From Psychrobacter sp. I-STPA10 (lineage in GTDB: Bacteria; Pseudomonadota; Gammaproteobacteria; Pseudomonadales; Moraxellaceae): a stretch of DNA of 32,587 nt. Numbering within the stretch: the first letter of the stretch is position 1; the number at the start of each line of letters is the position of its first letter. Below the pieces are notes generated by a model. The model was not told the DNA's origin. It saw only the letters and a list, made by a program, of their open reading frames with translations, and did no database searches. Location: assembly GCF_021012795.1 (NCBI RefSeq), contig NZ_VFYU01000028.1:1-32587 (forward strand), in the 5' to 3' direction. Of this stretch, positions 1 through 8,328 are shown in pieces. The translations under genes and the position numbers were made by a program.

Positions 1-34
1 CTCCCATACCCTCCCCTTGAAGTAAGGAGAGGAC

Positions 35-98
35 TTAAAAACCAGTTCCTCCCCCTTTTTAAGGGGGAGGTTAGGAGGGGGCTTATAAGTTGAGAGTG
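35..98. repeat. Edge repeat, left copy, with strong hairpin
   Basis: This 64-base segment recurs at the other end of the window in inverted orientation (32399-32587). Both copies share the outer TTAAAAACCAGTTCCTC block and the block running from GGGGGAGGTTAGGAGGGGG to the CTTATAAGTTGAGAGTG end. Inside this copy, 48-57 and 61-70 form perfect 10-bp arms (CCTCCCCCTT / AAGGGGGAGG) with a 3-base loop, so it may also stop transcription arriving from upstream. A degenerate relative lies near 25133-25166. The G-rich, intergenic position suggests a dispersed non-coding element; its origin is not known to me. Confidence 0.7.
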
Positions 99-163
99 AC
101 GTATCTGTCTTGTTGTATCAAGTTTTACTTTTTTTAATTTAACCTGATAAAAAAGGAAGAAAT

Positions 164-1042
164 ATGAATACAATGTTTAAAACTCTTAGCCTAGCCGTTG
201 TTGGTAGTTTAGTCACAGTTGCTGGTGCACAAGCTGCTGGTTTTGCTGGAGCATCTAGTGATGGTAATAATATCTTAATTAAAAACACCAATCCTGTCTC
301 AGGGCCACATAGTACAAATGGCAACGAGCCAGGAATTCAAGTCACGGGGGCAGATGGGGTATTTGCACAAGCATTACTTAGTTTTAAAACCTACCAGCAG
401 TTTGCAGGTAATGACGGTAGTATTGATAACTATAAAATCTCAACCTTAAATGCATCTGATATGCCTCCCAGTCATAGCTCTTTAGGTAATTTTGACTTTG
501 CCCAAGTGCCTAATCAAGATGTGTATTTTGGTGAATGGACAGCTGACCGTAGTAATCCTGCTGCTACTCATACTGTGTATTATGGTGGTAAAAATAAAGC
601 AGACAGCTTACCAACTAGCGGTAAAGTAGAATATAGTGTTAAAGGTATTAATAACTTTAATGGTAATAATTTATTAACAGGAACTTTAACAGCAGATTTT
701 TCAACTAATCTTTTAAATGGCAGATTAATAAGAGAAAATAGTACTCAAAGTAATGTATTAAAACTTAGTAATAATAAAATCAATACCTCTCAAGCAACCT
801 TCTCTGGCTTAGCCTCATTTGAGCAAGTTGATTTAACATTACCACCAAATACAATTAGAAGTGCTGCATCTACTTTCAATTACGGTAAATCAAAAGGAGC
901 TTTTTTTGGAAATAATGGTGAAAGTCTAGCAGGTATTGCTACCTTTAAAAACCATAGAGAATTAGATACAGCCTTTGGTGGTAAAAAGATAGATTCAAGT
1001 AGTAGCGCCAAAGTTAGTTCTGATGTTGCAGCAAGACAATAA
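164..1042 (+). CDS. hphA: Hemophilin-like secreted haem-binding protein (Slam substrate)
   Basis: The 292-residue product starts with a Sec signal peptide ending in an AxA site (cleavage after about residue 24, AQA|AG). It contains no cysteine at all, so it is not a lipoprotein and should be released or held non-covalently. The middle contains a VYFGEW segment and HTVYYGG followed by a PTSGKVEYSVKGIN-type strand. The C-terminal barrel motif GAFFGNNGESLAGIA is typical of the TbpB-like handle domain recognised by Slam translocons. Hemophilins of Haemophilus, Acinetobacter and Moraxella capture haem and pass it to a TonB-dependent receptor. The next gene, on the same strand, encodes a Slam protein, which fits. 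The start has a GGAAG ribosome site eight bases upstream. No receptor gene is visible here; it could lie to the left. Haem binding itself is inferred from family resemblance. Confidence 0.8.
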   Translation: MNTMFKTLSLAVVGSLVTVAGAQAAGFAGASSDGNNILIKNTNPVSGPHSTNGNEPGIQVTGADGVFAQALLSFKTYQQFAGNDGSIDNYKISTLNASDMPPSHSSLGNFDFAQVPNQDVYFGEWTADRSNPAATHTVYYGGKNKADSLPTSGKVEYSVKGINNFNGNNLLTGTLTADFSTNLLNGRLIRENSTQSNVLKLSNNKINTSQATFSGLASFEQVDLTLPPNTIRSAASTFNYGKSKGAFFGNNGESLAGIATFKNHRELDTAFGGKKIDSSSSAKVSSDVAARQ

Positions 1043-1075
1043 CATTAACTAAAAGATACAATAACTGCTCTAACC

Positions 1076-1112
1076 CATAAGCCAAACCATCTGTTTGGCT
1101 TATGCTTTCTTT
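1076..1112 (+). terminator. Hairpin between hphA and slam
   Basis: Perfect 12-bp arms, CATAAGCCAAAC (1076-1087) and GTTTGGCTTATG (1093-1104), enclose a 5-base loop and are followed by the T-rich CTTTCTTT. It lies between the cargo gene and the translocon gene, so it may act as a partial terminator that gives more hemophilin than Slam transcript. The T tract is interrupted, which argues for incomplete termination. Confidence 0.65.
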
Positions 1113-1166
1113 GGCTAAAAACTTCACTATCTATTATCACAACTTATAACTTATAGGATAATCACA

Positions 1167-2759
1167 GTGACAACCAAAAGGAAACAAGCACACACACTTA
1201 GCCACAAGCACACACACCTAGCCATCACACTAACACTCTTATTGCCACTACTAATACCATTGAGTAGCACCACTCATGCTGAAACCCTACCCCCTAGCCA
1301 AAACAGCAGTGGCACAGACCTTATCGAACAACGCCAACTACGCAATCAAAGCCAACAGCTAATCGAGCAACAACAACAGCAAATCATCGCTGACAGTGAA
1401 ACCCAACAACCCATAACCAAAGACTCAACTGAAACAGTCAAAACAACAAATACCCAAACAGCACCACAACAAATTAGCCCAGAGACTGCCATATTTATTG
1501 CTATTAACCAGCAAAACTGGACAACCCTTAAACAAATGATTGAGCAATATCAAACGCTAGATAACGCCAATCCAGACATACTTTTATTTGCCAATGCTGC
1601 CCTAAACGCTGCCAATGGCAATATCAGTACCGCCATCAGCCAGTATCAACAGCTATTAGTTAACCAACCTGACTTTGTGCGTGCAAGGCTTGAACTTGCT
1701 CGCCTGTATTACCAAGACCAACTGCTTAACCAAGCCAAAGCTGAATTTGAACAACTACAACAGACTCAAAACATGCCACCTAGTGTACTTAACAATATCA
1801 ATGCTTACTTGACTGCCATAAATAATCGCCAACGTATCAATGGTACAGTGGCTGTCACCCTTGGCTATGACGATAATATTAAAGATGCCCCAACATCTGA
1901 CGCCAGCCACTGCTTTATTTATGCACCAGATGGGACGTGTCTGACCAGTGCCAGCGCAACCGAAAAGCCCATTAAAGACAGCAGTTTTGGCTATGAAATT
2001 AGCCTGAATAAAAACTGGCAACTGCAAGGGCACCATGGTATGACAGCAAATGTATTAAGTTATGGACGTGCCTACCGAGACAACAAAAATAAGGATAATA
2101 ACTCTGCTACTATTAATGCCAGTATCGGCTACCGTTTTTCTGACCATAACAGTGAGCTAACCTTTACCCCAGTTATTGAGAATCATCGAGAAATGCAACA
2201 AAAGCTATATGATGCACAAGGTGTTCGTCTTAGTATCCGCCAGACATTACCAAAAACTTGGGCAAGCAAATTTATAACAAGTGCAAATGCTCCAGTTTGG
2301 TCACTTGATTTGGAGCAAACCCACTATCGCTATGAAAATGACTATAAAAGTAATGATGGCAAACAAAGATCTGCATTTACTAGCTTTGTTGTACCAACTA
2401 AAAAAAATCAGTGGGTACTTTTGGGTGAATATATCGATCGTGATAATCAGTTTACTGCCAATGCCTATACTCAAAAAGGCTGGGGAGTTGCCAATAGCCA
2501 CCAATGGGACAATGGCATACAAACTACTCTGATTGCTCGCCAGCGTTGGCGTAACTATGATGGCTACAATGCTCTGCTACAAGCACAACGTGAAGATAAG
2601 CAAACGGTCCTCTCTGCCAATATGCGTATACCAAAGTTAGCATGGCATGGCTTTGAACCGAGTATTAACTATCAATACCGCAAAAATGACAGCAACATCG
2701 ACTGGTTGTATGACTATGACAGCTCTGAGGTTACTTTTAAGCTACAAAAGGTGTTTTAA
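1167..2759 (+). CDS. Slam surface protein translocon (TPR + outer membrane barrel)
   Basis: The 530-residue product begins at GTG 1167, with AGGA eight bases upstream. A signal peptide ends near THAE (about residue 39). A Gln-rich stretch (about 55-75) follows. A helical TPR-like region then spans about residues 108-215, including FVRARLELARLYYQDQLLNQ. From about residue 222 (INGTVAVTLGYDDNI) to the end the sequence alternates like beta strands with aromatic girdles, as in the Slam barrel formerly called DUF560. It ends in KLQKVF, a C-terminal phenylalanine as expected for a BAM-assembled outer membrane protein. Slam proteins move TbpB-like lipoproteins or hemophilins across the outer membrane, and pairing with the upstream hemophilin-like gene is the typical arrangement. 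Which Slam subtype it is cannot be settled from the sequence alone. Confidence 0.85.
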   Translation: MTTKRKQAHTLSHKHTHLAITLTLLLPLLIPLSSTTHAETLPPSQNSSGTDLIEQRQLRNQSQQLIEQQQQQIIADSETQQPITKDSTETVKTTNTQTAPQQISPETAIFIAINQQNWTTLKQMIEQYQTLDNANPDILLFANAALNAANGNISTAISQYQQLLVNQPDFVRARLELARLYYQDQLLNQAKAEFEQLQQTQNMPPSVLNNINAYLTAINNRQRINGTVAVTLGYDDNIKDAPTSDASHCFIYAPDGTCLTSASATEKPIKDSSFGYEISLNKNWQLQGHHGMTANVLSYGRAYRDNKNKDNNSATINASIGYRFSDHNSELTFTPVIENHREMQQKLYDAQGVRLSIRQTLPKTWASKFITSANAPVWSLDLEQTHYRYENDYKSNDGKQRSAFTSFVVPTKKNQWVLLGEYIDRDNQFTANAYTQKGWGVANSHQWDNGIQTTLIARQRWRNYDGYNALLQAQREDKQTVLSANMRIPKLAWHGFEPSINYQYRKNDSNIDWLYDYDSSEVTFKLQKVF

Positions 2760-2936
2760 ATCCAAGATCAGAAAGTATCTGAACATTACCCATCAAACAA
2801 GATGACAGAGTATCCGCTATATTTGGCAACTGATGATCGAAGTATTCAGTTAAAAAACATCTGTGGACTTTAACACTAACAAAGAACCTATTGCTATTTA
2901 AAATAGTCACTACGATGATATCTTTTATATCTTAAT

Positions 2937-3797
2937 TTAACTGTTTTCCCTCTCATCTTTAATCGATTTTAACTCAACAGCCACTGCCCGTTTTACCGCA
3001 GGACGTTTGGCAATTTGCTGTGCCCATCTTTGTACATTCTTATAACTGGCAACATCCAAAAACTCCGCAGCATCATACAGCTTACCCAATACAAGTTGAC
3101 CATACCATGCCCAAATGATCATATCGGCAATGCTATAATTTTGCTCACCTTGCTCATTTTCTGGTGCACAAAAATACTCATGATTTGCCAAATGCTGATC
3201 CAATACATCAAGCTGACGTTTGGTTTCCATGGTAAAGCGGTCTATTGGATATTGCATTGGATAAGGAGCATAGGCATAAAAATGCCCAAAACCGCCACCC
3301 AAATAAGGTGCACTGCCCATCTGCCACATCACCCAAGATAAACAAGTCGCCCGCTTTTGCCCCTGCTCAACTGGTATAAACTTAGCAAATTTTTCTGCCA
3401 AATACATCAGTATTGCTCCTGACTCAAACAGCTTCACAGGGGGACTAACAGAATAGTCAACCAATGCAGGAATTTTGGAGTTGGGATTGATGTCCACAAA
3501 ATCTGAGCCAAACTGATCACCCTCCATAATATTAATTTTGTATGCATCATATTTCGCTGCATCAATACCACACTCAGCAAGCTCCTCTAGCATGATATTG
3601 ACCTTGATGCCGTTGGGTGTATTAAGAGAATATAGCTGCAATGGTGCATCGCCCACTGGCAAGGTTTGCTCATGACGAGCACCTGCGGTGGGACGATTGG
3701 TAGCTGCAAACTTACCGCCATTGTTATCCTCATTTGGCATTGTCCAAACCTTTGCTGGTGTATAGCCGTTGTTAGGCTCGTTGGTTGTTGTGCTCAT
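2937..3797 (-). CDS. yghU: YghU-type glutathione S-transferase
   Basis: The 286-residue product is nearly the same length as E. coli YghU (288). It has the YghU-specific N-terminal extension, which includes YTPAKVWTMPNEDNNGGKF and TAGARHEQTLPVG, before a thioredoxin fold. The active-site region is YSLNTPNGIKVNIMLEELAE, where Asn/Thr take the role played by Tyr/Ser/Cys in other classes. Next come NPNSKIPALVD and FESGAILMYLAEKF, the cis-Pro and glutathione-binding loops, and then an all-helical C-terminal domain. Enzymes of this group reduce disulfides and organic hydroperoxides with glutathione in the cytosol. The ATG is preceded by AGGAG. It lies 48 bases downstream of the GDSL esterase gene on the same strand and may share its transcript. 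Confidence 0.88.
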   Translation of the reverse strand: MSTTTNEPNNGYTPAKVWTMPNEDNNGGKFAATNRPTAGARHEQTLPVGDAPLQLYSLNTPNGIKVNIMLEELAECGIDAAKYDAYKINIMEGDQFGSDFVDINPNSKIPALVDYSVSPPVKLFESGAILMYLAEKFAKFIPVEQGQKRATCLSWVMWQMGSAPYLGGGFGHFYAYAPYPMQYPIDRFTMETKRQLDVLDQHLANHEYFCAPENEQGEQNYSIADMIIWAWYGQLVLGKLYDAAEFLDVASYKNVQRWAQQIAKRPAVKRAVAVELKSIKDERENS

Positions 3798-3845
3798 AAA
3801 AATACTCCTGTAAGTTTTCTGTCATCATATCATTATTGGTAAGTT

Positions 3846-4484
3846 TTATTTTTTTGCATAGCCTTGTTGTTGCAAAAACTCATGCAGATTTTCGGCAAAT
3901 TGCTGATAACCTTGAGCATTGGCGTGTATTTGGTCAGATTTTAGACTATCATCAGAGAGTATCTTTGACCAACCATCAGCAAATAATGGTACATCTTCAC
4001 TATCAGCAATATCCTCATAAATTGGATTGTCACTGGCACGTCCAAATAATGCACTGCTACTAAAATGTGGTTCAGCAATCAACACCACAGGGATATTAGC
4101 TGCCTTTAGTCGTTGTATTATTTGTATGATATTGGCTTTGGTGGTTGCTGGCTGAATTCGCTGTAATACATCATTACCACCAACCCCTAATAACACCAAG
4201 TCAGGCTTCGTTGCGATGATGTCATCAAGGCGTGCCAGCACATCGGCTGAAGTGTTTCCATTGACCCCAGCGTTATGAATACGCCATTGCGTCATCTCAT
4301 CTAATACCGCAGGATAAGCCGTCTCTGGCGTTGCCCCATAACCATAGGTCAAAGAATCACCAAGCGCAACGACTTGAGCATCATTGGCTAACGCTGCTTG
4401 CTCAGGCTTAGCATCACAGCCACCCAATAAGCTGCCACACATTAACACACAAGCCAAAAGCGATAACGGTTGCTTGATTAACAT
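3846..4484 (-). CDS. GDSL-family esterase lipoprotein (TesA-like)
   Basis: The 212-residue SGNH hydrolase resembles TesA/arylesterase. Block I is ALGDSLTYGYGA with the nucleophile Ser, block II is NAGVNGNTSADVLARL, block III is LLGVGGNDVLQ, and block V, DQIHANAQGY, holds the catalytic Asp and His. The N-terminus is a lipoprotein signal peptide with lipobox LLGGC. Unlike soluble periplasmic TesA, it should therefore be anchored to a membrane after lipidation. Substrates are probably short acyl esters, lysophospholipids or thioesters, which cannot be distinguished here. AAGGA lies nine bases before the ATG. It is the first gene of a probable two-gene unit with the downstream glutathione transferase. 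Confidence 0.85.
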   Translation of the reverse strand: MLIKQPLSLLACVLMCGSLLGGCDAKPEQAALANDAQVVALGDSLTYGYGATPETAYPAVLDEMTQWRIHNAGVNGNTSADVLARLDDIIATKPDLVLLGVGGNDVLQRIQPATTKANIIQIIQRLKAANIPVVLIAEPHFSSSALFGRASDNPIYEDIADSEDVPLFADGWSKILSDDSLKSDQIHANAQGYQQFAENLHEFLQQQGYAKK

Positions 4485-4550
4485 TGATTTTTATCCTTTT
4501 TCCTATCTGGTTTTCTATCTGATACGCTCAATTTTATCATGTTCTCCCCA

Positions 4551-4590
4551 ATGCATCTAAGTTCTGACTTATGCATCTAAATTCTGACTT
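4551..4590. repeat. 20-bp tandem repeat, two copies
   Basis: ATGCATCTAAGTTCTGACTT (4551-4570) is followed directly by a copy with one difference, A for G, at 4571-4590. A third start, ATGC, follows. It is non-coding and lies upstream of the GDSL esterase gene. Confidence 0.85.
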
Positions 4591-4902
4591 ATGCTCTTAC
4601 CCATACTCCTATTTATATTACTTATCTTATATTGCCGTCGTTTATCTCTTATGTCGTCTGCCATAAATTTATAAATTAGTTATAAATCAATGTATGATAT
4701 GAATCAATGGCATAAGTTATTATCATAAAGTATTAATATGGCTGGTATTAAAAGTGGTTACAATATATAGTAACTATTAATTTATAAAAAAATTATAAAC
4801 TCTATATTTCAGTTCATATATACTTTTAATGCTGTTGGTGACAGAGTTTATATTAAATTTTAACCAATACCTCTATTTAAAAACTCAATTGAAAAACTTA
4901 GC

Positions 4903-5077
4903 TATAGTCGATTCAAGGTAACACTGTGATACCTGTAACACCTGTCATACTAATACGAGAAAGTTGAACGAAGGTATGCAAGTAGTCAAGCTGTCCTGCG
5001 AGTAAGGCTAACACCGTAACAGTTTTATACATTTCTATATTTTTATACATTTCTATATTGATATTGATTCGACTATA
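4903..5077. mobile_element. MITE-like inverted-repeat element, copy A
   Basis: The ends are TATAGTCGATTCAA (4903-4916) and the inverted TTGATTCGACTATA (5064-5077), which match at 13 of 14 positions. The 175-bp interior has no open reading frame and shares short blocks, such as a GCAAGTAG/ACAAGTAG motif and CTGCGAG, with copies near 19921 and 21225. It contains an 18-bp perfect tandem duplication. It ends only 24 bases before the first gene of the Anbu operon, so it may supply or alter that promoter. Confidence 0.7.
5023..5058. repeat. 18-bp perfect tandem repeat
   Basis: TTTTATACATTTCTATAT occurs at 5023-5040 and again at 5041-5058 without change, within the right part of inverted-repeat element copy A. 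Confidence 0.85.
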
Positions 5078-5101
5078 ACTTAATTTTAAGGCTCTTATCT
5101 T

Positions 5102-7399
5102 ATGTCTACATCCACGAATGCCACTTCACAAAAATCTTCATCACAAAAATCCTTAAAGTTATCACAACAAAGCTTCGATGAGATGCAAAAAGCAAATGGA
5201 CACTATCGTCCTGCGGCGCAAGCATTTGGTGAGTGGCTTACCGACATCAATCTCAATCATCTTACCCATCTTAATGAGCAAGCGGCAGATATCTTTTATC
5301 GTAAAGGGGTGACATTTACCGTTTATAGTGATGCCAAAAATATCGAACGTATGATTCCGTTTGATATTATTCCTCGAATCATTGCCCTGAGTGAATGGCA
5401 GCAAGTGGAAGCAGGCTGCAAACAGCGCATACGTGCGCTCAATGCTTTTTTGCATGACATTTATCATGAGCAAGCCATCATGAAAGCAGGTATCGTGCCT
5501 GCCACTTACGTCTATGCCAGTGGCTGTTATGAGCCTTGGATGGTAGGTATTGAGCTTGAACGTCCCATTTATTCACACATCAGTGGTATCGATTTGATTC
5601 GAGACGAAGCAGGGCAATTTCGGGTACTTGAGGACAATCTACGCACCCCATCTGGTGTGTCATATATGCTTGAGAGTCGCACCATCTCAAAAATGCTGCT
5701 CAATGAAGTGTTTGAGCACACGCCTATTTTGGGTATTGCCGATTATCCACAACGGCTAAAATCCTGTTTGACCAGTGCCACCAGTAAATACGATCCCCAA
5801 GTCGTTGTTTTAACTCCTGGACGCTTTAATAGTGCTTATTATGAACATGCTTTTTTGGCGCATGAAATGAACGTACCACTGGTGCATGGTTATGATTTGG
5901 TAGTAGAGGACAGCAAAGTTTATATGCAGGGCATTCGTGGCAAGGTGCAAGTCGATATCATTTATCGTCGTATTGACGATCCGTTTATTGACCCCTTAGC
6001 ATTTCGCTCAGACTCTATTCTTGGTGTATCAGGACTAATGAGTGCGTATCGTGCTGGCAATGTGGTGATTGTCAATGCACCTGGCACAGGGGTTGCTGAT
6101 GACAAAAGCTTGTATCCTTTTGTACCCGAGATGATTGAGTTTTATTTGGGTGAAAAACCCATTTTACCTAATGTCGAGACTTATCAATGCCGTAAGCCTG
6201 ATGATTTAAGTTACGTATTGGATAATTTAGACAAGTTGGTGGTCAAAGAAACCCAAGGCTCAGGCGGCTATGGCATGCTCATTGGACCCACCTCCAGCAA
6301 ACAAGAAATTGCGGACTATCGTGCTCGCCTGCTTGACAATCCTGCTGGCTTTATCGCCCAGCCCACCATTAGCTTATCTACCAACCCCACTGCTGTCAGT
6401 GATGGCATCGCCCCACGCCACATTGATTTGCGTCCATTTATTTTAAGTCATGGTGATGGTAGTGTTGATATTGTCCCCGGTGGTTTGACTCGTGTGGCTA
6501 TGGTTGAAGGCTCATTGGTAGTCAACTCATCTCAAGGTGGCGGCATCAAAGATACATGGATAGTCGATGATCAAAGCAAAACCCAAAGCAATGCTGCAAA
6601 CAGCAATACTAATAGCAATAAAAATAATCGCAGTCATCATGGCTATGATGCTCATCATGATACGCTTAAACAACGCCATGCCCTATACAATCAACCAGCA
6701 CAGCCAGTAGAGGTAGGCTATGAAGATGCTGCCGATGCGCCAATGATACTATTGTTATCCACTGCCAATCAGTTGGTATGGCTTGGCAGATATAGTGAAC
6801 GCTTATATCATTATGACAGTCTGATTAATCAGCTAATAAAAAATACCTTAAGCGAGCAACAAATTTGTCACTTAGATAGATGTTTGGGCTTTAATGTCAA
6901 TAACAATGTCAATAACAATGCTAAGCAGCTATTAACAAAAGCTGATTTAACCACTGCCCTACTACACACATTAGAAGAGGATAAAATCCCCAATGTCATT
7001 GAAGCCATTGAAGCCAATGTGCAAGAGGTCAAAGGGGTCATTGGTAAGGATACTGCTGAGTTGTACAATCTGATCAAACGTCTTGCCAGTGCAGGGACTT
7101 ATCGTGCAGCGACCTTACAGCTACATGCCTGTAATGCAGCGATGAAACAAGAACACACTTTGGTGACCTTATTTTGGCAGTTAGGACGACACTTTGAGCA
7201 GCTCGATCGCAGTATATTACTACAAGAAGACAGCAGTGAAGCCAGTCTAAACTTAAAATACTGGGTCAATCAGTTACCAGAAAATACACGCTGGCGAGAG
7301 CTGATTCGTCTCACCAATCAAATCATCAACTCCAAAGACATACGTGACTATGAGTTGCTCAATACTGAGTTTAATACCATTTTGCAGCAAGGTGTTTAG
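5102..7399 (+). CDS. Circularly permuted ATP-grasp / alpha-E domain fusion (Anbu cluster)
   Basis: The 765-residue protein joins two enzymes usually encoded separately. Residues 1 to about 490 are a circularly permuted ATP-grasp (former DUF404/DUF407). Recognisable parts are RVLEDNLRTPSGVSYMLE, VVLTPGRFNSAYYEHAFLA, DIIYRRIDDPFIDP, VNAPGTGVADDKSLYPFVPEM, VVKETQGSGGYGMLIGP (nucleotide loop) and HIDLRPFIL. A low-complexity Asn/His-rich linker (about 491-540) leads to an alpha-E domain (about 545-765) marked by LLLSTANQLVWLGRYSERLYHYD. This alpha-E part is shorter than the usual roughly 310 residues. A 12-bp duplication (6893-6916) adds an NVNN repeat inside it. The ATP-grasp fold suggests ATP-dependent amide bond formation on a peptide or protein. 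It is the first gene of a three-gene unit with the transglutaminase-like protease (62-base gap) and Anbu; the substrate is unknown. Confidence 0.88.
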   Translation: MSTSTNATSQKSSSQKSLKLSQQSFDEMQKANGHYRPAAQAFGEWLTDINLNHLTHLNEQAADIFYRKGVTFTVYSDAKNIERMIPFDIIPRIIALSEWQQVEAGCKQRIRALNAFLHDIYHEQAIMKAGIVPATYVYASGCYEPWMVGIELERPIYSHISGIDLIRDEAGQFRVLEDNLRTPSGVSYMLESRTISKMLLNEVFEHTPILGIADYPQRLKSCLTSATSKYDPQVVVLTPGRFNSAYYEHAFLAHEMNVPLVHGYDLVVEDSKVYMQGIRGKVQVDIIYRRIDDPFIDPLAFRSDSILGVSGLMSAYRAGNVVIVNAPGTGVADDKSLYPFVPEMIEFYLGEKPILPNVETYQCRKPDDLSYVLDNLDKLVVKETQGSGGYGMLIGPTSSKQEIADYRARLLDNPAGFIAQPTISLSTNPTAVSDGIAPRHIDLRPFILSHGDGSVDIVPGGLTRVAMVEGSLVVNSSQGGGIKDTWIVDDQSKTQSNAANSNTNSNKNNRSHHGYDAHHDTLKQRHALYNQPAQPVEVGYEDAADAPMILLLSTANQLVWLGRYSERLYHYDSLINQLIKNTLSEQQICHLDRCLGFNVNNNVNNNAKQLLTKADLTTALLHTLEEDKIPNVIEAIEANVQEVKGVIGKDTAELYNLIKRLASAGTYRAATLQLHACNAAMKQEHTLVTLFWQLGRHFEQLDRSILLQEDSSEASLNLKYWVNQLPENTRWRELIRLTNQIINSKDIRDYELLNTEFNTILQQGV

Positions 7400-7461
7400 A
7401 GTAGATGCTAGATTCAGTTATCAAGACGTATCAGATACCAAATAATAAGGACATATTTTAG

Positions 7462-8250
7462 ATGATGAAACTACAAATCAGCCACCAAACCAATTATTAC
7501 TATGATCAACTCGCTCAGCGTAGTGTGCAGTACATTCGTATGACCCCGATGCAGATGGCACATCAAACCATTCACCAATGGCATGTGATGCTGCCCAAAG
7601 TTGCCCAAAGCCAAAAAGATGGTTTTGGCAATGAGTGGCTGACGTTGAGCCGTAATGAAGCCCATAACAACTTGCAAATGCAAGCTTCTGGCATTGTTGA
7701 GATCAATCCTGAGACCGAACGCTTAGAGGACATGCCCGATGTACCCTATTTGCTATTTACTGTTGCCACACCACTGACTCAATGCTCAGAAGCCATCCGT
7801 GAGTTTGCCGCCCCTTATCTAAAAAATATCAGCCATGATGGCTTAAAACAACTGGCTGCTAAGCTATTAGAAAAAATGCCTTATACCAAAAATGTCACTC
7901 ATGTGGGGACAACTGCCGCTGAGGCGTTTGAAATTGGTGCTGGGGTATGCCAAGACCATACCCATGTATTTTTGGCATGTCTGCGTGATCAAAATATTCC
8001 TGCCCGTTATGTCTCAGGCTATTTATATGATGATACAGACAATCACATGGCAAGCCATGCCTGGGCTGAGGCATGGCTAGAGGGGTATTGGTATACCTTT
8101 GATATCTCCAATCAACTGTTTCAACCCAGCTCGCATGTTTATGTTGCCATTGGGCGAGACTATCTTGATGCTGCGCCCGTGCGTGGGGTACGTATCGGTG
8201 GTGGTTATGAAAATCTTTACAGTCAAGTGATGGTGAATCGTTTATCCTAA
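7462..8250 (+). CDS. Transglutaminase-like cysteine protease of the Anbu cluster
   Basis: The 262-residue cytosolic protein has no signal peptide. The N-terminal region, with LQISHQTNYYYDQ and YIRMTPMQ, is the bacterial transglutaminase-like N domain, a beta domain. The catalytic core follows. Cys163 sits in GAGVCQDHTHVFLACLRD, His199 in MASHAWAEAW and Asp214 in YTFDISNQ, so the full papain-like triad is present. Members of this family more often cleave isopeptide or peptide bonds than cross-link proteins. Next to an ATP-grasp/alpha-E protein and Anbu, it may process or remove a tag made by the ATP-grasp enzyme, but this is inference. Tandem ATGs at 7462 and 7465 are preceded by AAGGA at 7447-7451; either could be the start. 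Confidence 0.9.
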   Translation: MMKLQISHQTNYYYDQLAQRSVQYIRMTPMQMAHQTIHQWHVMLPKVAQSQKDGFGNEWLTLSRNEAHNNLQMQASGIVEINPETERLEDMPDVPYLLFTVATPLTQCSEAIREFAAPYLKNISHDGLKQLAAKLLEKMPYTKNVTHVGTTAAEAFEIGAGVCQDHTHVFLACLRDQNIPARYVSGYLYDDTDNHMASHAWAEAWLEGYWYTFDISNQLFQPSSHVYVAIGRDYLDAAPVRGVRIGGGYENLYSQVMVNRLS

Positions 8251-8328
8251 CTTGTTATTATTTATAAACCACTATCATATTTTTATTAACCCCATTGATT
8301 ATTTTATTCATTTTTATTAAGGTTGATT

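Larger units (their letters stand above)
4485..5101. other. 617-base gene-free region with repeats
   Basis: No credible coding sequence was found on either strand. The region between the divergently transcribed esterase and Anbu operons is AT-rich. It contains a 20-bp tandem duplication (4551-4590), a 175-bp inverted-repeat element (4903-5077) and an 18-bp duplication inside that element. Promoters for both flanking transcription units must lie here, but no confident -35/-10 pair stands out. The only Shine-Dalgarno-like signal for the Anbu operon is AAGG at 5088-5091, ten bases before the ATG. Confidence 0.7.

Noticed and set aside
2281..2532. Open frames inside slam on both strands
   Set aside because: They lie wholly within a well-supported gene in other frames and show no domain or ribosome site.
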